In this document: piece after piece, positions 10,903 through 23,002 of the stretch
How positions within the stretch are numbered: position 1 is the stretch's first letter
How the letters are laid out: each line of letters opens with the position of its first letter
DNA from: Craterostigma plantagineum
Taxonomy: Eukaryota; Streptophyta; Magnoliopsida; Lamiales; Linderniaceae
DNA: 64,000 bases
Assembly (NCBI GenBank): GCA_027422505.1
Contig: JAPQWV010000002.1
Span: 24,468,501-24,532,500, forward strand
Direction of reading: 5' to 3'
The notes under the pieces: model-generated
What the model saw: the letters and a program-made list of their open reading frames with translations, nothing else
Databases searched by the model: none
What the model was told of the DNA's origin: nothing
Program-made: the position numbers and the translations under genes

Positions 10903-11673
10903 TGATGTGGACAGCGTAAAACGACCTCTTGAAAACGGCGATTAAAACGGTTGTTCCTCCTTCGCAATCTCCCTGGCGCGAATCCCTTACTCTCCGTCGG
11001 CTACCACCGTCGAGCCTAACACTCACAAACTCAAAAACACGTCAGAAGGGGGCCGGGGTTGGTGCCGGCGTATCCCCTCCGATGCTTAAGTCAGAAAACG
11101 GGTGAAAATAGGTATTTTAGCTCGTGAATCAGTTTTGGTCTCTCGAAAGCGTACCTGGAAAATGGATTAACTGTCACTATTTATACTAACCTCACTTCAT
11201 CTTGCTTTGACCTAGTCTTTCACCCTGGCCCGTGTCTCGCGCGGACCTCACGGAGAGAACGTGGCTTTCCCCACGATCCCACGTTCTCATCTCCTCCTCT
11301 TCCTTCCAGTTTCTTTCACGACCTTGTCTCCATCGGGCGGCATCATCCACTCGGGCTGTTCCTCCTGCTCGGGCTCTTGACTTACTCACGAGGTCTCGCC
11401 AACCCGACCTGGCCTCAGTTCCTCGGCCCTTCCCTTCTCGGGCAACTCATCTTCGAGCGCTTTCTTCTTCATGATCTTCTCGGGCACTTCGTCCCGACCC
11501 GACTTCCTATTCCTTCTTCTTAGTCCTCCTTAGGACTCGACTGCCTCGAGCAGGCTGTTTTCCATCTCGAGCCGCTCCCCACCCACTCGAGGTGTCTCTT
11601 CGCGCCTTAATACTCGCGGGTTATTTTATCGTTAACGCTATTTTGCCGTTAGCTAGAAATCCCGAGGGTAACA
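10903..11673 (-). repeat. Tat 3' LTR, 771 bp
   Basis: This matches 22200-23747 once the 769-bp insertion and its 8-bp duplication are removed from the latter; both are then exactly 771 bp. It starts TGATGTGGAC and ends GGGTAACA on the plus strand. Confidence 0.95.
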
Positions 11674-11691
11674 ATAGTTCCCCCTAAAATA
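11674..11691 (-). other. Tat polypurine tract
   Basis: On the element strand this is ATTTTAGGGGGAACTAT, directly before the 3' LTR, the expected position of the plus-strand primer. Confidence 0.8.
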
Positions 11692-12296
11692 GTACAAAAA
11701 GAGTGTAACGAGTATTTGGACGTCAGCTATCGGTAAAATAATTGGTCACGGAGTCTTCCGACCCCTCTCGATGAATCTTATCGGGTGTCTTAGTACTCGG
11801 GCATCCTACCACCCTTCCTCTTTTAACCTTACCTCCTCAAGCCACGTCACGATTCCCTTTGGGCGGGAAACTTGCCGCCCCATCATATCACGATCAGATC
11901 ACTTTCGCCACGTGGCTCTCATCCAACGGCTTGACGGCGCTTCTTTCTTTTTCTTATTTTTCCGTGCCCTTTCCCCTTCCCTTAGGGTTTTCACTCTTCA
12001 TCTTTCTCATTTCATCTCTCTCACTTAAAAGAAATTGTGCACCAGCTTTTCTTCCCCAAATCGGCGCTTCGCTTGCTCCTTCTTGGTCGTCTTCTTCGTC
12101 GCCGTCCTTGGTAAGTTACCCTTCTCTCTTTTTTCATTTCGTCGTTTCTGTTCATCTTCGCTTTGATTTTCGCCTTCAAATCGCATAACTGTCATCTTGA
12201 AATTTCAACTTCCTTCTTTTCCGCCATTTTCCTCTGTATTCGCCCCATCAGCTATATTAGGGTTTTGATTTTAGGATTTTGCTCCCTTTCGCCATG

Positions 12297-14536
12297 GGCA
12301 GCCCTGCGACTTCATCCTCCCCCAATCATTCGATTCCGTTTCCAACCTTAGATCGCCCAGAATCTCCCTCTTCTTCTTCTTCTTCGTCATTTTTCGTTTC
12401 ATTTCTCGACGCCATGGAAGCCCTGAATAACTATCCTGACTTGGATATTTTTCGCCCCCCTCAATGTATAGGATACCCGAGTGAGGAAGCGTACCTTCGG
12501 GCTCTGTCTGACTGGGCTTCTCAAATGGAAGAATTTCGCGAGGAAGTCAAGCTCCCTTGGCATGAAGTGAACGTCTCCTCTCTTCGGGCGTCCCACATCC
12601 CATTGATCGTCGATCGGGCTGGATTAGGACCCGATTTCGAGGTCCGGATTCCCGGACCTCGAGATGTTATCAGCGGTCCTCCCGAAGGCTTTCACACATT
12701 TTTCCTGGACCAGCTAGATACGGGCCTTCGTCTTCCTCTAGCCCCCTTCATAGCCGACTTTTGCAATCATTTCCGAATCTCCACGAGTCAACAAACCCCA
12801 ACTCTTACAGCCTCTTACTTTCCCTAGCTATCCTAATTAAATACTTTCAAATCCCTTTATCTCTTCCTCTTCGCTTATCACATCCGGAAAAGGCAGATCT
12901 GTCCTTTCTGAAGATAAACCAGAAAGAAGCTGGTAAATTCTTCTTCTCGTCTACTGCCCCTAGGGAGTTTCTCCTCGGGAACCCTTCCTCTCACAAGGGA
13001 TGGATGAGAAAATTTTTCTATGTCCGATCTCCTGAGGGGAGTCTCGAGAATGATACCATTGACACGTGGCCTAAGGCCATATCCATATCTACTCCTCTTC
13101 CAGCCGCCCCCGATTCGGATATTGAAAGGTTCATGGAAGTCCTCGGGGAGCGGAGCTTCAGCGCCCCCGAGCTTGTCAAGGATGATCTCCTCTGCCACTT
13201 TGATTACTGCTCCAAGGGTCTAGTAAAAGACGATTTAGGTACCTTTCTTCGGTTTCTCTCTGTTTTTTCCTGCTCTTATCTTTAACCAGATTTCCTCTTC
13301 TTTCTTATCAGACTTGCGTATGGATTTCGCCGACTTGCTCAAGATATCCCGCGAGATGAAGGAGGGCGGTTCTTCTTAGATGCCCCGCCGGCCTCAGTTA
13401 CTCGGGCCCTTAACAAGGGCAAGGCCAAAGTCTCCACCGGCTCTTCAGGTTCTCCTAAGGCAGCCCCGAAGAGGAAGGCGCCTACTACCTCTCATAATCC
13501 CTCGAGTAAGAAGGCTACGGCCAGCTCTCGGGCCAGCGTAGGCGCCAGCGAGGGCTCTCCCACTCTCCCTGACCCCCTCGAGCAACCCGACTACTTCCAT
13601 CGCCCCCGAGGGGCTCAGTGCGTGGAGTACATGCGGGGCTTCCGTTCTGAGGCCAACCGTTCTCATCTCTCGGGGCTACAGCCCCGGGAGTTTTTCCCGC
13701 TCTTCGTCCAACGCCTGGGCCAGGTATGAGTCCTTTTTCGCGGACCTTCTCGCTCTTCCACATATCCTATTTTTCCTCCTTAATCTTTTTTCTTCGCATG
13801 AGAGCTTTGCTTGCGCCGCTGAGGCCTTAGAAAGGATGCTTTTCAGGCACGAAGACTGCATCGAGCTCACCCAATCTGAGGCGAAACTAAAGGAGGAAGT
13901 GTCTCGACTCGAGGAGGAGCTTGAGCAGAAAGAGGAGGAGCTGCAGAGACTGTCCAGGGAGGCCCGCACCGAATCGAAAAAGGTGAGGAGGGTCTTGCGC
14001 AAGGAGAAGGATGCTCGAGAAGAGGCGGAGAGCAATTTCCGCGAATTGGAGGAGAGCCTTGCTCGGGACTATTTGCCCCGAACCTCATACAGGAGGCAGG
14101 TTGTCGAGTACTTCCATCACGGCTTTTGGGGATGTGTCCATCAGCTTTGGGTAGCTGGCATAGGTCACAAATGGAAACTCGATTGGCTAGACGTCGATCG
14201 GGCTCTTGTTGAGTGCCCCCCAGGAGGGTACCCACCCGACCCCATAGCTCGTGTGGGGGCAAACCCCAGGAGGATGTCGTGGCCACGCCTTCGAGTGAGG
14301 AGACCGAGGAAACCACCCGCTCCCCCGTCGAGGATCCTGAGAAGCCTGCCGAGATGCCCGAACCCGTTGCTGATCGGGAGGGGCCCGAGCAAGATAACGT
14401 AGAAGCTCGGGTTCAAGGAGAAGAAGGGCTAGCACCTCGAGTCGAGCTGGCGGTGACTGAGGTTGAGTCGGTGATGGTCGGGGTAGAGAAGGCGGGGGCG
14501 GAGTTGAATCAGGCTGGATCGGCCGCTCCATCCTAA
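12297..14536 (+). pseudogene. antisense ORF 1 of the Tat element, plant putative gypsy-type transposon (Transposase_28-like) protein
   Basis: The gene runs opposite to gag-pol. After ATG near 12294 a serine-rich start leads to a conserved globular region (FHTFFLDQLDTGLRLPLAPF, then NPNSYSLLLSLAILIKYF in the next frame, then NPSSHKGWMRKFFYV), which resembles the domain known from antisense ORFs of Tat-type elements. A frameshift falls near 12795. Likely introns are 13236-13310 (GGTACC to TTATCAG) and one starting after 13723 (GTATGAG). A third exon encodes a charged coiled coil (13836-14060), and a frameshift near 14240 precedes an acidic tail ending at 14536. Its role in the element is unknown; family membership is by memory of motif wording. 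Confidence 0.6.
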
Positions 14537-15172
14537 AGATTTTTATCCGGATCGGCCGGATCTTTCCTTTCCTGTCTTTTCTTTTTCCGGATTCTCATGT
14601 GTCTTTTTATTTCAGACCGTATTATATTAGTGTATTGATGTATTTTCACTAGGCATATCATGCTTGCTCTAATTATTCCTGCGCCCTGTCGACAAATGTC
14701 TCTTCCTCACGCGCTTATGATTCTTCCTCGTTTATAAACTCTCTGAAATTAGAAGGCATGATCCCACTGTACTCGAGAACTTCTTTCGTCGTGCCGTTCT
14801 ACCGAGCGCCCTCTATAATCATCCGTCTGTGCCCCTCGCAAAGATTCTTGAGAACTCCCTTCTTCTTCTCTGTTCGGGCATGAACATTGCCCAACGGTCC
14901 TTTTATCCCCGGACCTCGTATTCCTCCCTTTAAATTTCGAATTCCCCTCAAGATCCGACCTTTGTTGTAACAGTCCGACTTTTGCGGGCCCAACCTCTTA
15001 TAAAATCGGTACTTGTCCAATCAGCCCTACTCTCTCCTCAAACTTCACTGAGTTTATTTCCTTCAGGTTATTTCGTCGATCCAACTTAGGGTTTTACTCC
15101 CTTTTTTTTCTTCTTAGCTCTACTCGTTTTATCTTATCCCCTGAGCTTTTTATCTTCTTTACCCAGCTTGTT

Positions 15173-15904
15173 GATGGATCCCGGAGTAGCGCACTCTCAT
15201 CCTAGGAGAAACCCCCATTTAGATCCCCCCTCGCGCCCTCTCTGGGATTTATGGGAGGAGGCAACAGGGTTTTGCTTTAAACATGAATGCGGATTTTCCG
15301 CCCAGGGAAGGCCAAGTCGTCGCGGCCCGCCCTTCTCGAGACGCACTCTCCTTGGGAGGACTTCGCCGGACCCCTCGTTTCCTTCTGGAAGCCGGTTCAT
15401 GGAAAATTTCCTGGAGCCCAATGAAAAGCGATGTCTGGCGAGATTTTCCGATTCCAGCTTCTGGGATTGGTGGGCTTTAAGCGAAAGTCGGGTCAGTCAT
15501 ATTGGCCTTCTCCTTTTATTCTCTTTCTTTCTTTATTCTTTTCTAACTTTCTTCGTTAGTCCTACTCACTCTCCTGCGAGGTACTTCAGTGTTATACCCA
15601 ACAACGCGCCTTGCTTCAGTACTATGAGGATGCCTGTACCCGACTGACCACCTTCTGGGGCGAGAAGGATCGCCAAATCGCTGAACTAGCCGATTCCCCT
15701 GTTGAGGACCAAGACACTCGTTCAAGGCTTCGAGGGAGAAATAATCGGGCTCGACCCCCTAATCGGATGAGGCGTATTGTATCCCCATATTCGGGCAGGA
15801 CTTCGGGGCTAAGACGCACGAAGATTCCTCAAGATGAAGAGGTCTTTACTTCCTCGGGGATTCGATATCTGGGGACGCCCTATGCCCGGGAGATGAGGCG
15901 ATAG
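15173..15904 (+). pseudogene. antisense ORF 2 of the Tat element, spliced-looking, unrecognised
   Basis: A second plus-strand coding-like region starts at ATG 15173 and runs to about 15490, where a possible intron (GT near 15491, AG near 15558) precedes another segment (QYYEDACTRLTTFWGEKDRQ) ending at 15904 with an arginine-rich tail. I do not recognise the product. It lies between antisense ORF 1 and the tandem repeats. It could be a detached part of ORF 1 or a captured host fragment. Confidence 0.35.
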
Positions 15905-16090
15905 ATATTTTCCGTATGCTATTTTTCGCTACACTGTCGTTTTATTATTCAGCTCTGTAAATGACGGGACTTCTAGCTTTTCGCAGACGTTGCTTTTTTG
16001 TGTATTTGCATTCGTATTCTTAAGTATCAGTCTTGCTTTTTCATGCATCCTCCGTTGTTTTAGCATTGATCAACAATCGTGCTCTTCCCG

Positions 16091-16725
16091 GCGATTTTCT
16101 TCACCCTTACGGGTGATCGGGCCTGGCCTAATCCGAGGACTTTTCTTTATTTTCGTTTGGAGATTTTCTTCACCCTCATGGATGATCGGGCCTCGTCCGA
16201 GGACTTTTCTTCACTTTCGTTTGGAGATTTTCTTCACCCTCACGGGTGATCGGGCCTCATCCGAGGACTTTTCTTCATTTTCGTTTGGAGATTTTTTTCA
16301 CCCTCACGGGCGGTCGGGCCTCATCCGAGGACTTTTCTTCACTTTCGTTTGGAGATTTTCGTCACCCTCACGGGTGATCAGGCCTCATCCGAGGACTTTT
16401 CTTCATTTTCGTTTGGAGATTTTCTTCACCCTCACGGGCGATCGGGCCTCCTCCGAGGACTTTTCTTCACTTTCGTTTGGAGATTTTCTTCACCCTCACG
16501 GGCGATCGGGCCTCGTCCGAGGACTTTTCTTCACTTTCGTTTGGAGATTTGCTTCACCCTCACGGGTGATCGGGCCTCATCCGAGGACTTTTCTTCATTT
16601 TCGTTTGGAGATTTTCTTCACCCTCACGGTGATCGGGCCTCATCCGAGGACTTTTCTTCATTTTCGTTTGGAGATTATCTTCACCCTCGCGGGTGATCGG
16701 GCCTCATCCGATGGCTTTTCTTCCT
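16091..16725. repeat. 64-bp tandem repeat, about 10 copies, inside Tat 3' region
   Basis: The word CGGGCCTCATCCGAGGAC begins at about 16187, 16251, 16315, 16379, 16443, 16507, 16571, 16634 and 16698, a strict 64-bp period apart from one 63-bp unit; a first, longer unit starts near 16118. Copies are nearly identical, so the array expanded recently. Short arrays in this place are known for Tat/Ogre elements and can seed satellite DNA. Confidence 0.95.
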
Positions 16726-16818
16726 TTTGTACTCCACGTTCTTTCGGACGCAATTAACTTCATTCAAAACATGCGAGTGTTCGGAAATAGATGGACAACT
16801 TGTAATACGTAGATTTTC

Positions 16819-17969
16819 CTAACATAAACAAGGCATAAATATGACAGAAAAATGAGGTGTGATCCCGAGAACGTCTCGCGGGTAATACTTCTTCAAATGC
16901 CGAGCGTTGTGTGGTCTTTCCAGCTTCTTCCCATCCAAGTCTTCCAGGTAATAGGCGGCTTCTCCGGCCTTCTTGATCACCTTATATGGTCCTTCATATT
17001 TGGGATCTAGCTTCCCTCGCTCCCCTTTGTGCTGTATTTCCTTCAGAGCTCTCCTTCCTCGAACCTTCTCAAGCACACCTTCCGATTGTAGGCTCGGGTG
17101 ATCTTCCTCTGATAGGCTGCCATCCGAAGCGCGGCCTTTTGCCTCCCCTCCTCGATCAAGTCCATAGGCCCGATGTCGGTCATTCTCCTCCGAGTATCCT
17201 ATGATTCGAGCGCTTCCTTGGCCTATCTCCACGGGTAACACTGCTTCACTTCCGTATACTAAGCTGAAGGGGGTTTCCTTCGTCCCGGCCCGAGGAGTGG
17301 TCCGATAAGAACAAAGTACACTCTGTAGCTCGTTGAACCAGACCTTTTTAACCCGTCCAGCCGTACTTTCAGCGCTTGGACAATCGTTCGGTTAGTCACT
17401 TCTACTTGGCCTTTACTTTGCGGATAGGCTACAGAGGTGAATATTTGCTCAATTCCATACCCGTCGCACCATTCCTTTAGCTTGCGTCCACTGAACTGCC
17501 TCCCGTTGTCGGTTATCAACCTTCTCGGGACCCCGAACCCGCACAAGATGTTCTTCCACAAGAAAGCGATTACTGCAGCTTCGGTAATCCGTGCCAAGGC
17601 CTCAACCTCCACCCACTTGGAGAAATAGTCGGTCGCGACCAGGAGGAACTTCTTCTGCGAGGCGTTACCCTCAAACGGCCCGACTATATCCAGACCCCAT
17701 TGGTCAAACGGGCAGGCTAACACCACAGCCTTCATCATTTCCGCTGGTGCCCTTTGTAAATTTGCATGCTTCTGGCATCTAAGGCAACTTCGTACTACCC
17801 TGATCGAGTCGGCCCTCATGGTAGGCCAGAAGAAACTAGCCAACATCGCTTTCCTTGCTAAGGCTCTTCCCCCGATATGACTTCCGCAACTTCCCTCATG
17901 AATATCCACCATGACCTCCTCGGCCTCTTCTTTCGACAAACATCTCAACAAAGGCCCCGAGTAAGACAT
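16819..17969 (-). pseudogene. Tat integrase, frameshifted
   Basis: The first frame (17969-17259) holds the zinc-binding region (HEGSCGSHIGG, then CLRCQKHANL) and the DDE core with acids in LDIVGPF, ITDNGRQF and GQVEVTNRT. After a shift near 17330 the C-terminal frame (17241-16819) carries the GPY/F module (KLDPKYEGPYKVIKK) and stops at 16819. Catalytic residues are kept but the protein is broken. It follows the second RNase H in the usual Tat order. Confidence 0.87.
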
Positions 17970-18172
17970 TTTGTACAGGATTCCGTCTATGAGAGTAAAA
18001 CGGCCAGCCCTCTTTTGCGTTACTCTAGCCTAGATCTTGTCCTCGGGTAAGATCTGCTTCTCGAGATAACGATAGATGTCATATCGCCAATCTTCGGGTT
18101 CTAGTTCTCTTATCTCCTCGATCTGGTGGATTTGGGATGCTTTTTCCACTTTAATCCCTTCTTCGGGTATAC

Positions 18173-18797
18173 TTACGCGCTGGCCCACTTGGCGATCCTG
18201 TCTGCCTTTTCGTTCTCATTCCTATTAATAAGCTCCAACTTAACCTCCTCGAACTTTTCCTTTAGCTTTCTGAAAGACTTCGCGTATTCTGCTAGCCTGT
18301 CCTCCTTAGTAGCAAAATTCCCCTCGACTTGCTGGCCCACCAGCTGTGAGTCAGAATATAAAGTTACTCGGGCCAATCCCATCCTGATCGCTGTCCTCAT
18401 TCCAAGAAGAGAGCTTCATATTCGACTTCGTTGTTGGAAGCTCGAAAGTCCAGCCTCATCCCTAAGCTAGTCTCCTCCCCCAGGGTGAAACGATTACCAC
18501 CCCGGCGCCATTTCCGAACTGACAAGAGGAATCATCCACATAGATCTTCCACATCTCGACCGGTCCCTCTTCTGTCATCTCGACAATGAAATCAGCCAGG
18601 GCCTGAGCTTTGATGGCCACCCGGGGTCGAAACTGGATGTCGTACTCCCCTAACTCGGTTACCCATTTGATCGATCTTCCTGAGATATCCGGTCGAGTCA
18701 CGATCACCCCCAACGGACTGTTGGTGGGTACTATGATCGGGTGTGATAGGAAGTAAGGCCTCAACCTCCTGGCTGTGATCACCAAGGCCAATAACAA
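18173..18797 (-). pseudogene. Tat RNase H end plus archaeal-type second RNase H
   Basis: One frame (18797-18462) ends the first RNase H and tether (ALADFIVEMTEEGP) and opens the second one (WKIYVDDSSCQFGNGAGVVI). After a shift near 18440 the rest follows (VTLYSDSQLVGQQVEGNF, NENEKADRIAKWASA). This additional archaeal-like RNase H is the hallmark of the Tat group. In the family's usual motif YVDGSS the glycine is here an aspartate. Confidence 0.85.
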
Positions 18798-18863
18798 TTT
18801 TTCCTAAGAAGTGTATCGAACTTTCGCACCATTCAGGAGATGACTGACAAAGTAGACCGGCTT

Positions 18864-20029
18864 CTACACCTTTTCCTCTTCCCGGACCATCACAGAGCTG
18901 ACTGCCCGAGGAGTGGCTGAGAGGTAAACGAGAAGTTCCTCCCCGGGTGTTGGCTTGTTCAATATTGGTAGCTCCTTCAAGTATTCCTTCAACTCTTGAA
19001 AAGCCTTCTCACACTCGGGCGCCCACTCGAAATCCTTGACCTTTCTCAACACTTTGAAGAATGGCATACTTCTTTCTGCTGACCTGGAAATAAACCGGGA
19101 TAGGGCCGTGACCCTCCCTGTCAGCCTCTGGACCTCGTTGAGATTCTTTGGGGAGGCCATATCAGCGATGGCTTTCACTTTGTCGGGGTTGGCCTCGATA
19201 CCAGATCGGGTGACCATGTACCCTAAGAACTTTCCCGAGCGTACCACGAATGTGCACTTAGCGGGGTTTAACTTCAAGCCATACCTTCGGGCCGTAGAAA
19301 AAGTTTCACGGAGATCTCCCGAGAAGCTACCTTCTGTTTTGGACTTGATCAGGATATCATCGACATAAACTTCTACGTTTCGTCCGCTGTGCCTCGAAAA
19401 CCCGATCCATTAGTCTCTGATAGGTGGCTCCTGCGTTCTTCAGCCCGAACGGCATGACCACGTAGCAAAAGGTTCCTTCTGAGGTGATGAAGCTGACTTT
19501 AGGTTGGTCTTCCTCGGCCAACCCGATCTGGTGATAGCCCTAGAAAGCGTCTAGGAAGCATAAGAGCTCATGCCCGGCTGGAATCTACCAACTGGTCGAT
19601 GCGTGGCAAGGGGTAACAATCCTTCGGGCATGCTTTGTTCAGGTCTCGAAAGTCGACGCACATGCGCCATTTTCCCGCCGACTTAGGGACCAACACCACG
19701 TTTGACAGCCAGGTCGGGAACTGTATTTCCCGAATATACCCCGCTTTCTGGAGGTCCCCCACTTGCTCCTTAACTATCGCGTCCTTTTGTGCTCCGAGAT
19801 GTCTCTTTTTCTGGAAGACTGGCCTGACCGTGGGGGAGATGTTTAGTCGGTGCTCCATTATATTCCTTGGTATCACGGTGAGTTCATTGGCCGACCAGGC
19901 GAACACATCTTCGTTCTCTTTCAGCTGCTTGATGAGGTCGGCCTTTAGCTCGGGGGATAAGTCTCGAGCAATGATCGTTCCTGATGGAGGTCTGATCACG
20001 ACTTCCTCTATCTCGCCCTCAGTTCCCAC
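18864..20029 (-). pseudogene. Tat reverse transcriptase, several breaks
   Basis: The upstream frame (20029-19568) carries VPRNIMEHRLNI, the finger region VVLVPKSAGKWRMCVDFRDL and PKDCYPLPRIDQL. A shift near 19585 and stop codons follow, with the catalytic VYVDDILIKS readable around 19360. The downstream frame (19277-18864) holds the thumb and connection (KCTFVVRSGKFLGYMV) and the first part of RNase H. It is broken in at least three places. Confidence 0.83.
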
Positions 20030-20059
20030 TTCTTGAAGGGCGCGTATGGCGTAGAGGGC

Positions 20060-20719
20060 TCATCGGCTTCTGGGATGGCCTTCTCGACGGCTTTTCAATG
20101 ACTTCAACTCGATCCTTACTTCTTCCACATAGCATTTACGCGCTGTCTTCCGATCCCCGAGTACCTCTCCTACCCGATCTCCCACTGGAAACTTCATCTT
20201 TTGATCTAGAGCCGAGGCGATTGCTGCAAAGGAGCTAAGCGCCGGGCGTCCCAATATAACATTGTAAGAGGAAGACATGTCGACGACCAGGAAGGGGGCT
20301 ATTCGGGTCTTCTTCAATTCCCCCGATCCCAGAGTCAAGGGTAGCTGAATAAGTCCTACCGCTTCGATGGCATGCCCTGTGAATCCGAATAACGCCATCT
20401 CCACAGGGTCCATACGATATTCTCCCAATTCCATCTGGTCCATGGTCTCTTTGATAATGATGTTCACGGAACTCCCATTGTCGACGAAGACTCTGCCCAC
20501 ATCATGATTTGCTATTTCCGCCCGAACGACTAGGGCATCTTCATGCGCATCGTCTCCTCCATGAAAGTCCTCGGGCCCAAAGGAAATGACGGGTCCTGGT
20601 CGCCTTTGTACCGATGTCACTCCCAGGCTCTCGAGCTTCCTTACCTCTGCCTTTCTGGCTCTGTTCGAGTCCCCAACTGCGGGTCCTCCGAATACCACAT
20701 TAATTCGGCGTGGAGGCAC
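20060..20719 (-). pseudogene. Tat aspartic protease region
   Basis: This 219-codon frame contains the protease active site as FVDNGSSVNII and the flap-side motif YNVILGRPALSS. The family usually has D(T/G)GSS; here it is DNGSS. It overlaps the gag frame above it by about 80 bases in another register. Confidence 0.8.
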
Positions 20720-22164
20720 ATATGGCTCCGTGGTGCCCGATTACGTTCTGGTGTTATTTGATCGTTTCCTCGCTCTTGGTTGGATTTATCTTCCCTTCTG
20801 TACTCTCCTCGTCTCCGTTCTGGAGACCTGCCTTGCAGTCTATTGTTAGAGTATGGATGATCCCTGCGAGGTCCTTGTTCGAAGTCCTTCCTGAAATACT
20901 TTTGTGGGGCGCCCGCTTCTCCGCCCACCACTAACTTGGCTCGGGCTTCTGGGTTGGCCGCCACAATTCTTTCAAGCTCATCGTTCAAGTGAATGCAGGC
21001 CTCAGTCGTGTGGCCGAACTCCCAATGGAATTCAAAATATGATTTCGAAATGGGATTCCTGGGTCCTTTTTTACTTTTAGCTGGTCTCTTAATGAAGTAT
21101 CGTCCTTTGCAAATTTCCAAAGCCCGAGCTTTGCTCACCCTCCATTGAATATTGCTCGGTCGGGATCTCCCTTGGACTCGATGAGTTTCCTCCTTTGATC
21201 CTACGGGGCGAGCTGGCTCTCGCGCAACCTCCACTGTCCCAATCGCCCTCTTCTTATCTCCTTTTTTGAAATTGTGCGCCTCTTCCACCCTTACATATTT
21301 TCTACTCTAATTATCAGGTCTTCTACAGTAGTCGGGTACTTTTTCACCAACAACCGGTAGAGGTCTCCTTCTTTTAGCCCATTGTCGAAGGCCCCGATCA
21401 ACAAGTCTGAGGTGGCGGTCGGGACTTCCATCATAGTCCGATTGAATCGCTTCAAGTAGTCTCGCAAACTCTCCTGGTCTCCTTGTTTCATATCCAGCAA
21501 GTTTACAGCCAAGAAAGGTCTCCTACGGGTAGCATGGTGAACCACTGTTGGGCTCCCTTCGCGAAGGTGGTAGCGAACACTCGGCACTTAATTGCGTCTC
21601 CTAATTGATATAATGCGTCGTTTCCCAAAGCTGGCCAGATGTATCTTCGGGAGGCCCCGACCCGTCATAACGGTTCATGTCCGGGAACCTGAAGTTGTTC
21701 GGTAAAGGAGCGCGAAGGACCTCCTCCGAGAAGGGGGAGCCTCGCTGAATCGGGAGAGGCATCTGCGGATTAGCCAGTTCCTTCAGCCTTTGAATCTCTT
21801 CCTTCATCCGTTCCCACTCCACGATCTGTCTCTCTTCCAGGGCTCTTTTTTTCTCGGCCCGTAAGATGTTGATCTCCGCCCTCAACGTCTTTTCTTCTGC
21901 CTCTTTCTCTTGTTCTTTGGTCCGCGCGTGTTCTTCCTCGCGACGTAACCGTTCCGCTTCTTCCTTTTCCGTCTCCTATCGCGTTGGCGACTCCACGCGA
22001 GTTCTTCGCGCTCGTTCCGCTCTCAACATCTCTACTTCCGCCCTCAATTTTCCAAGTTCAGTCTGATCAGCGTTGTGTACCTCCTCATGATTCTCCTCCG
22101 TCCAGTCGGTCACTGGAACCTCTTCCATCAGCGGTGGTTGGGTGTCGTTTGCGGCGTCCACCAT
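20641..22164 (-). pseudogene. Tat gag, frameshifted
   Basis: Gag begins at ATG 22164, 17 bases after the primer site, with a charged coiled region (22164-21601), then the capsid core in pieces (FRFPDMNRYDGSGPPED; VFATTFAKGAQQWFTMLP; KQGDQESLRDYLKRFN) and the nucleocapsid-like end (21288-20641). There are stops or shifts near 21970, 21600, 21530 and 21290. The usual histidine-rich zinc motif (YCEFHxxxGHxTExC) is present as YFEFHWEFGHTTEAC, so its first cysteine is lost. Confidence 0.8.
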
Positions 22165-22180
22165 GTTACTGATTTTTTGT

Positions 22181-22197
22181 TCCCACAGACGGCACCA
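22181..22197 (-). other. Tat primer binding site
   Basis: On the element strand TGGTGCCGTCTGTGGGA starts two bases inside the 5' LTR. This is the type of primer site seen in many Tat elements; I do not assign the tRNA. Confidence 0.7.
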
Positions 22198-22199
22198 AT

Positions 22200-22957
22200 T
22201 GATGTGGACCGCGTAAAACGACCTCTTGAAAACGGCGATTAAAATGGTTGTTCCTCCTTCGCAATCTCCCTGGCGCGAATCCCTTACTCTCTGTCGGCTA
22301 CCACCGTCCAGGGCCGTAACTGAGAAAGTACGGGCCTGAAGCGAAACTTAAATTTCGAGCCCCTGATGTTATTGTTTTTCAAAATACAGTATGATACGTA
22401 TAATATAGCGTAAATTTCAACGGTAAATGTAACTAAAATAAATAAATAAAAATAAATATTTTATAGTGGAATGTTCGAAAATACTTAATCCGATAATTTG
22501 GTTCGGTTCGATAATTCGGTTCGGTTTTTTCGCTTCTATTTTCGGTTAGGAACAAAGACGATTTATGGAATGTGACATGTAGCAAAAACAATTCAAAAGG
22601 TCCGAAAAAACATGAAAATGAAACAGAGCAATTTTATGAAAATGAAAATGAAACTGGACACTGATGTCTGGTCGGTCCCATAAGAAAATAGTGAACGATG
22701 TTATTAGATAACGACATCCTTTAACCTAAGCGAAGCCCTTTTTATATTGTATCATTATAGAAGAAGAAACCACATCACGTTTCCTTTTTTCTTTTTTCCT
22801 TAATAAAAAGCTTTAATATCTTGTTTGTGCTGAACTGAATTTTTTTAATAAATTACAATATTTGGGCGTTGATTAACATTAACGCCCAACTGACTTGTGC
22901 AGTCTACTCGCAGTTTTATAGATTTATTTTTAAGTTTTAACTATAATATTCTTTTGG

Positions 22958-23002
<45 letters not shown>

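Noticed and set aside
11192..11474. ORFs repeated at 23266-23548
   Set aside because: They lie inside the two Tat LTRs and are duplicated because the LTRs are; no domain is recognised.
16091..16725. CRISPR-like array
   Set aside because: Units are head-to-tail without unique spacers, and the sequence is plant.
15990..16757. 255-codon open frame over the 64-bp tandem repeats
   Set aside because: 64 is not a multiple of three, so the frame only cycles through repeat translations; there is no domain and the strand is opposite to gag-pol.
22966..22995. (AT)n run as a separate repeat element
   Set aside because: It is an ordinary microsatellite inside the 769-bp hAT-like element.
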